A stretch of DNA of 64,000 nucleotides from Paraburkholderia nodosa DSM 21604. GTDB taxonomy: Bacteria > Pseudomonadota > Gammaproteobacteria > Burkholderiales > Burkholderiaceae. The translations under genes and the position numbers were made by a program. The notes under the pieces were generated by a model, which was not told the origin of the DNA, did no database searches, and saw nothing but the letters and a program-made list of their open reading frames with translations. Numbering within the stretch: position 1 is the first letter of the stretch; the number at the start of each line of letters is the position of its first letter. This document shows positions 62,885 through 64,000 of this stretch, in pieces. The stretch is taken from NCBI RefSeq assembly GCF_000519185.1, contig NZ_JAFA01000010.1, positions 148,785 to 212,784 on the forward strand. Direction: 5' to 3'.

Positions 62885-63584
62885 GACGCTCTCCACCCAT
62901 CAAAATTCTATCGGATTTTTATTGCATCGGGTCGTTGCGCATGCAACGAAATTCCTGCGCTTCGCGCCCCAATGACTCTTTATCGGCGTTGCCCAACGGT
63001 TTGCTACCTGAACTACGCTCCTGCAGCGGGGTATCCGGCACTCCCGCACGAACGGACTGCGGGTTTTTACCGGTAACATGTTTCGCCCGAATCCGCCCCG
63101 CGGCCCTTGCGCTTTCATATAATCGATCTGTCTGGTGAATACCCGTCAAGCAGCCCGAGTTGCGATCGAGCGACCCGCGTGGCACGACAACAGGGTGTGT
63201 TGCTTGCCGGCGGATATGCGCGAGTAGCGGTGTACGCTTCGCTTGCCGATACGGACGCTGCCGCAGGAAAGCGGAGCGTTGGGGGAGATGATTGCCCTTG
63301 CTGCAGACCGTCGATTAAGCAGAAACATAATAACGTTACCCTTAACGTTAATTCATGTTAAATGCCCCGTTCTGGCGCCGCCATGCGGGGTTTACCTGGG
63401 CTTGGCGATTTGACGCAGAGTCCGCGTAAACTCTGCCGGAACCCGGTCCAGCAAGGAAAGAGCGCCTGGCAGGCTGGCAACAGGGTACTGCAAAAAAGTA
63501 CCGTTCCGGCTAACGTTAAATGTGCGGTAAGAAAAGTCGTAACGCCCATTCGCGACACTCGTAATCATCCCTGCCCCCATATCG
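62885..63584. other. 700-bp region without a convincing gene
   Basis: It contains the second copy of the sugar-operon operator block (63331-63399) and another TAACGTTAAA (63511-63520). A 60-codon minus-strand reading starts at 63328, right after the operators, but has no ribosome site and a composition unlike a protein gene. Confidence 0.5.
63331..63399. promoter_or_regulatory. Orphan copy of the LacI operator block
   Basis: TAACGTTA-C-CCTTAACGTTAAT-N2-ATGTTAA (63331-63361) matches 28 of 31 bases of 60977-61007. After an unconserved 21-base spacer of identical length, ATGCGGG-N-TTT-N-CCTGG-like sequence (63383-63399) matches 15 of 17. It should bind the same LacI regulator. No promoter-proximal gene of the sugar module is beside it. 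Confidence 0.65.
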
Positions 63585-63803
63585 TCACATTCGCTGGTCC
63601 GGACAATCCGGCGACTTCGACGAAGGCTCCGCATCGAAATGGACGATGAACGCATGCAGCGGCTCGCGCCGTTTCTCCTGGCGGTTGCGTTGCGGCTCGT
63701 GTTTCCTGTCCATCACGTCGCGCGTTTCAGGGGGCATCGCGGCCTGCCCGGACGGCGCATTTGCAGCGGACGCGAATTCGCCCTTCGACCCTTTGTTCGC
63801 CAT
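63585..63803 (-). CDS. Small hypothetical protein, 72 aa (uncertain)
   Basis: The ATG at 63803 has GGGGAAGAG upstream. The product is hydrophilic and rich in Arg, Pro and Ser (MANKGSKGEFASAANAPSGQ, then RKHEPQRNRQEKRREP), with no fold or family recognised. It lies 29 bases after the truncated gene at the window edge on the same strand and could be the last gene of that operon. Confidence 0.35.
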   Translation of the reverse strand: MANKGSKGEFASAANAPSGQAAMPPETRDVMDRKHEPQRNRQEKRREPLHAFIVHFDAEPSSKSPDCPDQRM

Positions 63804-63832
63804 GGCACTCTTCCCCTACGCAAACCGGCACG

Positions 63833-64000
63833 TCAAACGACGGCTCGAGCGTTTTCGCCCACTTCGGGGCGCTCGAACGCCACCGCCGCACCCTTCGCAT
63901 CGAACAGCGTGACCGCGGACGAGGCCACCGTGATGCCCACGCGCGCGCCCGGCTCGTATTGCGCGTCCTTCTTGTCGAGCTTGAGCGCAATAGCGTGCGC
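63833..64000 (-). CDS. C-terminal end of a gene entering from the right, possibly an ABC-transporter ATPase (TOBE-like)
   Basis: Only the last 55 codons are present. EPGARVGITVASSAVTLFDA and the short basic/acidic tail resemble the C-terminal TOBE-type strand pair of importer ATPases, but the piece is too short for certainty. The stop is at 63833. Confidence 0.4.
   Translation of the reverse strand, partial: AHAIALKLDKKDAQYEPGARVGITVASSAVTLFDAKGAAVAFERPEVGENARAVV

Noticed and set aside
63146..63328. A 60-codon minus-strand frame just after the orphan operator block
   Set aside because: No ribosome site and unlike any sugar-operon product; kept only as a remark in the intergenic entry.

Overview
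The window looks like a high-GC betaproteobacterial replicon of the Burkholderiaceae, most like Paraburkholderia or Caballeronia. This rests on gene content: an H-NS-type protein with the short Burkholderia architecture, class I PHA synthase and phasin, a DUF1275 protein, a BON-domain protein, a porin C-terminus ending in F, and many LacI/AraC/TetR regulators beside sugar and organic-acid modules. It is inference, since no rRNA or housekeeping marker is present. The low density of core genes suggests a secondary chromosome or the accessory part of a main one. No tRNA, rRNA, CRISPR array or insertion sequence was recognised.

Layout. 0-3.4 kb: the start of an M20 amidohydrolase (carbamoylase type) divergent from a RutR-like TetR regulator, then an AraC regulator divergent from an EamA transporter. 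3.6-5.8 kb: an overlapping MaoC hydratase-PHA synthase pair. 6-12.5 kb: a secreted beta-propeller protein, a PadR regulator with an FAD monooxygenase, an extreme Gly/Ser repeat protein and a hemerythrin. 12.7-17.9 kb: a run of small genes (DUF1275, H-NS-like, J-domain, small membrane protein, phasin-like, an unknown gene under a near-consensus LexA box, BON protein, Fe-S Rrf2 regulator). 18-22 kb: NDH-2-like flavoprotein, secreted TIGR03118-like lipoprotein, TPR membrane protein. 22-29 kb: two alpha-glucan-type glycosidases and a secreted tannase-family esterase. 29-35 kb: a Cra/FruR-like LacI regulator and the ribose operon rbsKDACB, all on the minus strand.

35.4-40.4 kb is a 3-hydroxybutyrate module: a 3-hydroxyacyl-CoA dehydrogenase, a sigma-54 enhancer-binding protein, a GntP permease and 3-hydroxybutyrate dehydrogenase, with two perfect inverted repeats and a GG-N10-GC promoter between regulator and permease. 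With phaC, the hydratase and the phasin-like gene, this gives the window a clear PHA/hydroxybutyrate theme. 40.4-49.7 kb holds a 2OG-Fe(II)-like oxygenase, a sugar-binding lipoprotein translationally coupled to a GGDEF-EAL protein, an MFS exporter, a porin remnant, a second diguanylate cyclase and a ParE/Phd toxin-antitoxin pair. 49.8-52.2 kb has a SigJ-like ECF sigma factor with an SDR, and a periplasmic protein of unknown function.

52.4-62.3 kb is a sugar operon read leftwards: binding protein, two permeases, ATPase, GH3 glycosidase, xylose-dehydrogenase-like SDR and SMP-30 lactonase, with a divergent LacI regulator. It fits import of a (xylo)oligosaccharide, hydrolysis, then oxidation to the aldonolactone and aldonate. 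A VapBC-like pair follows. A second copy of the operon's operator block sits alone at 63.33-63.40 kb. The window ends inside a further minus-strand gene.
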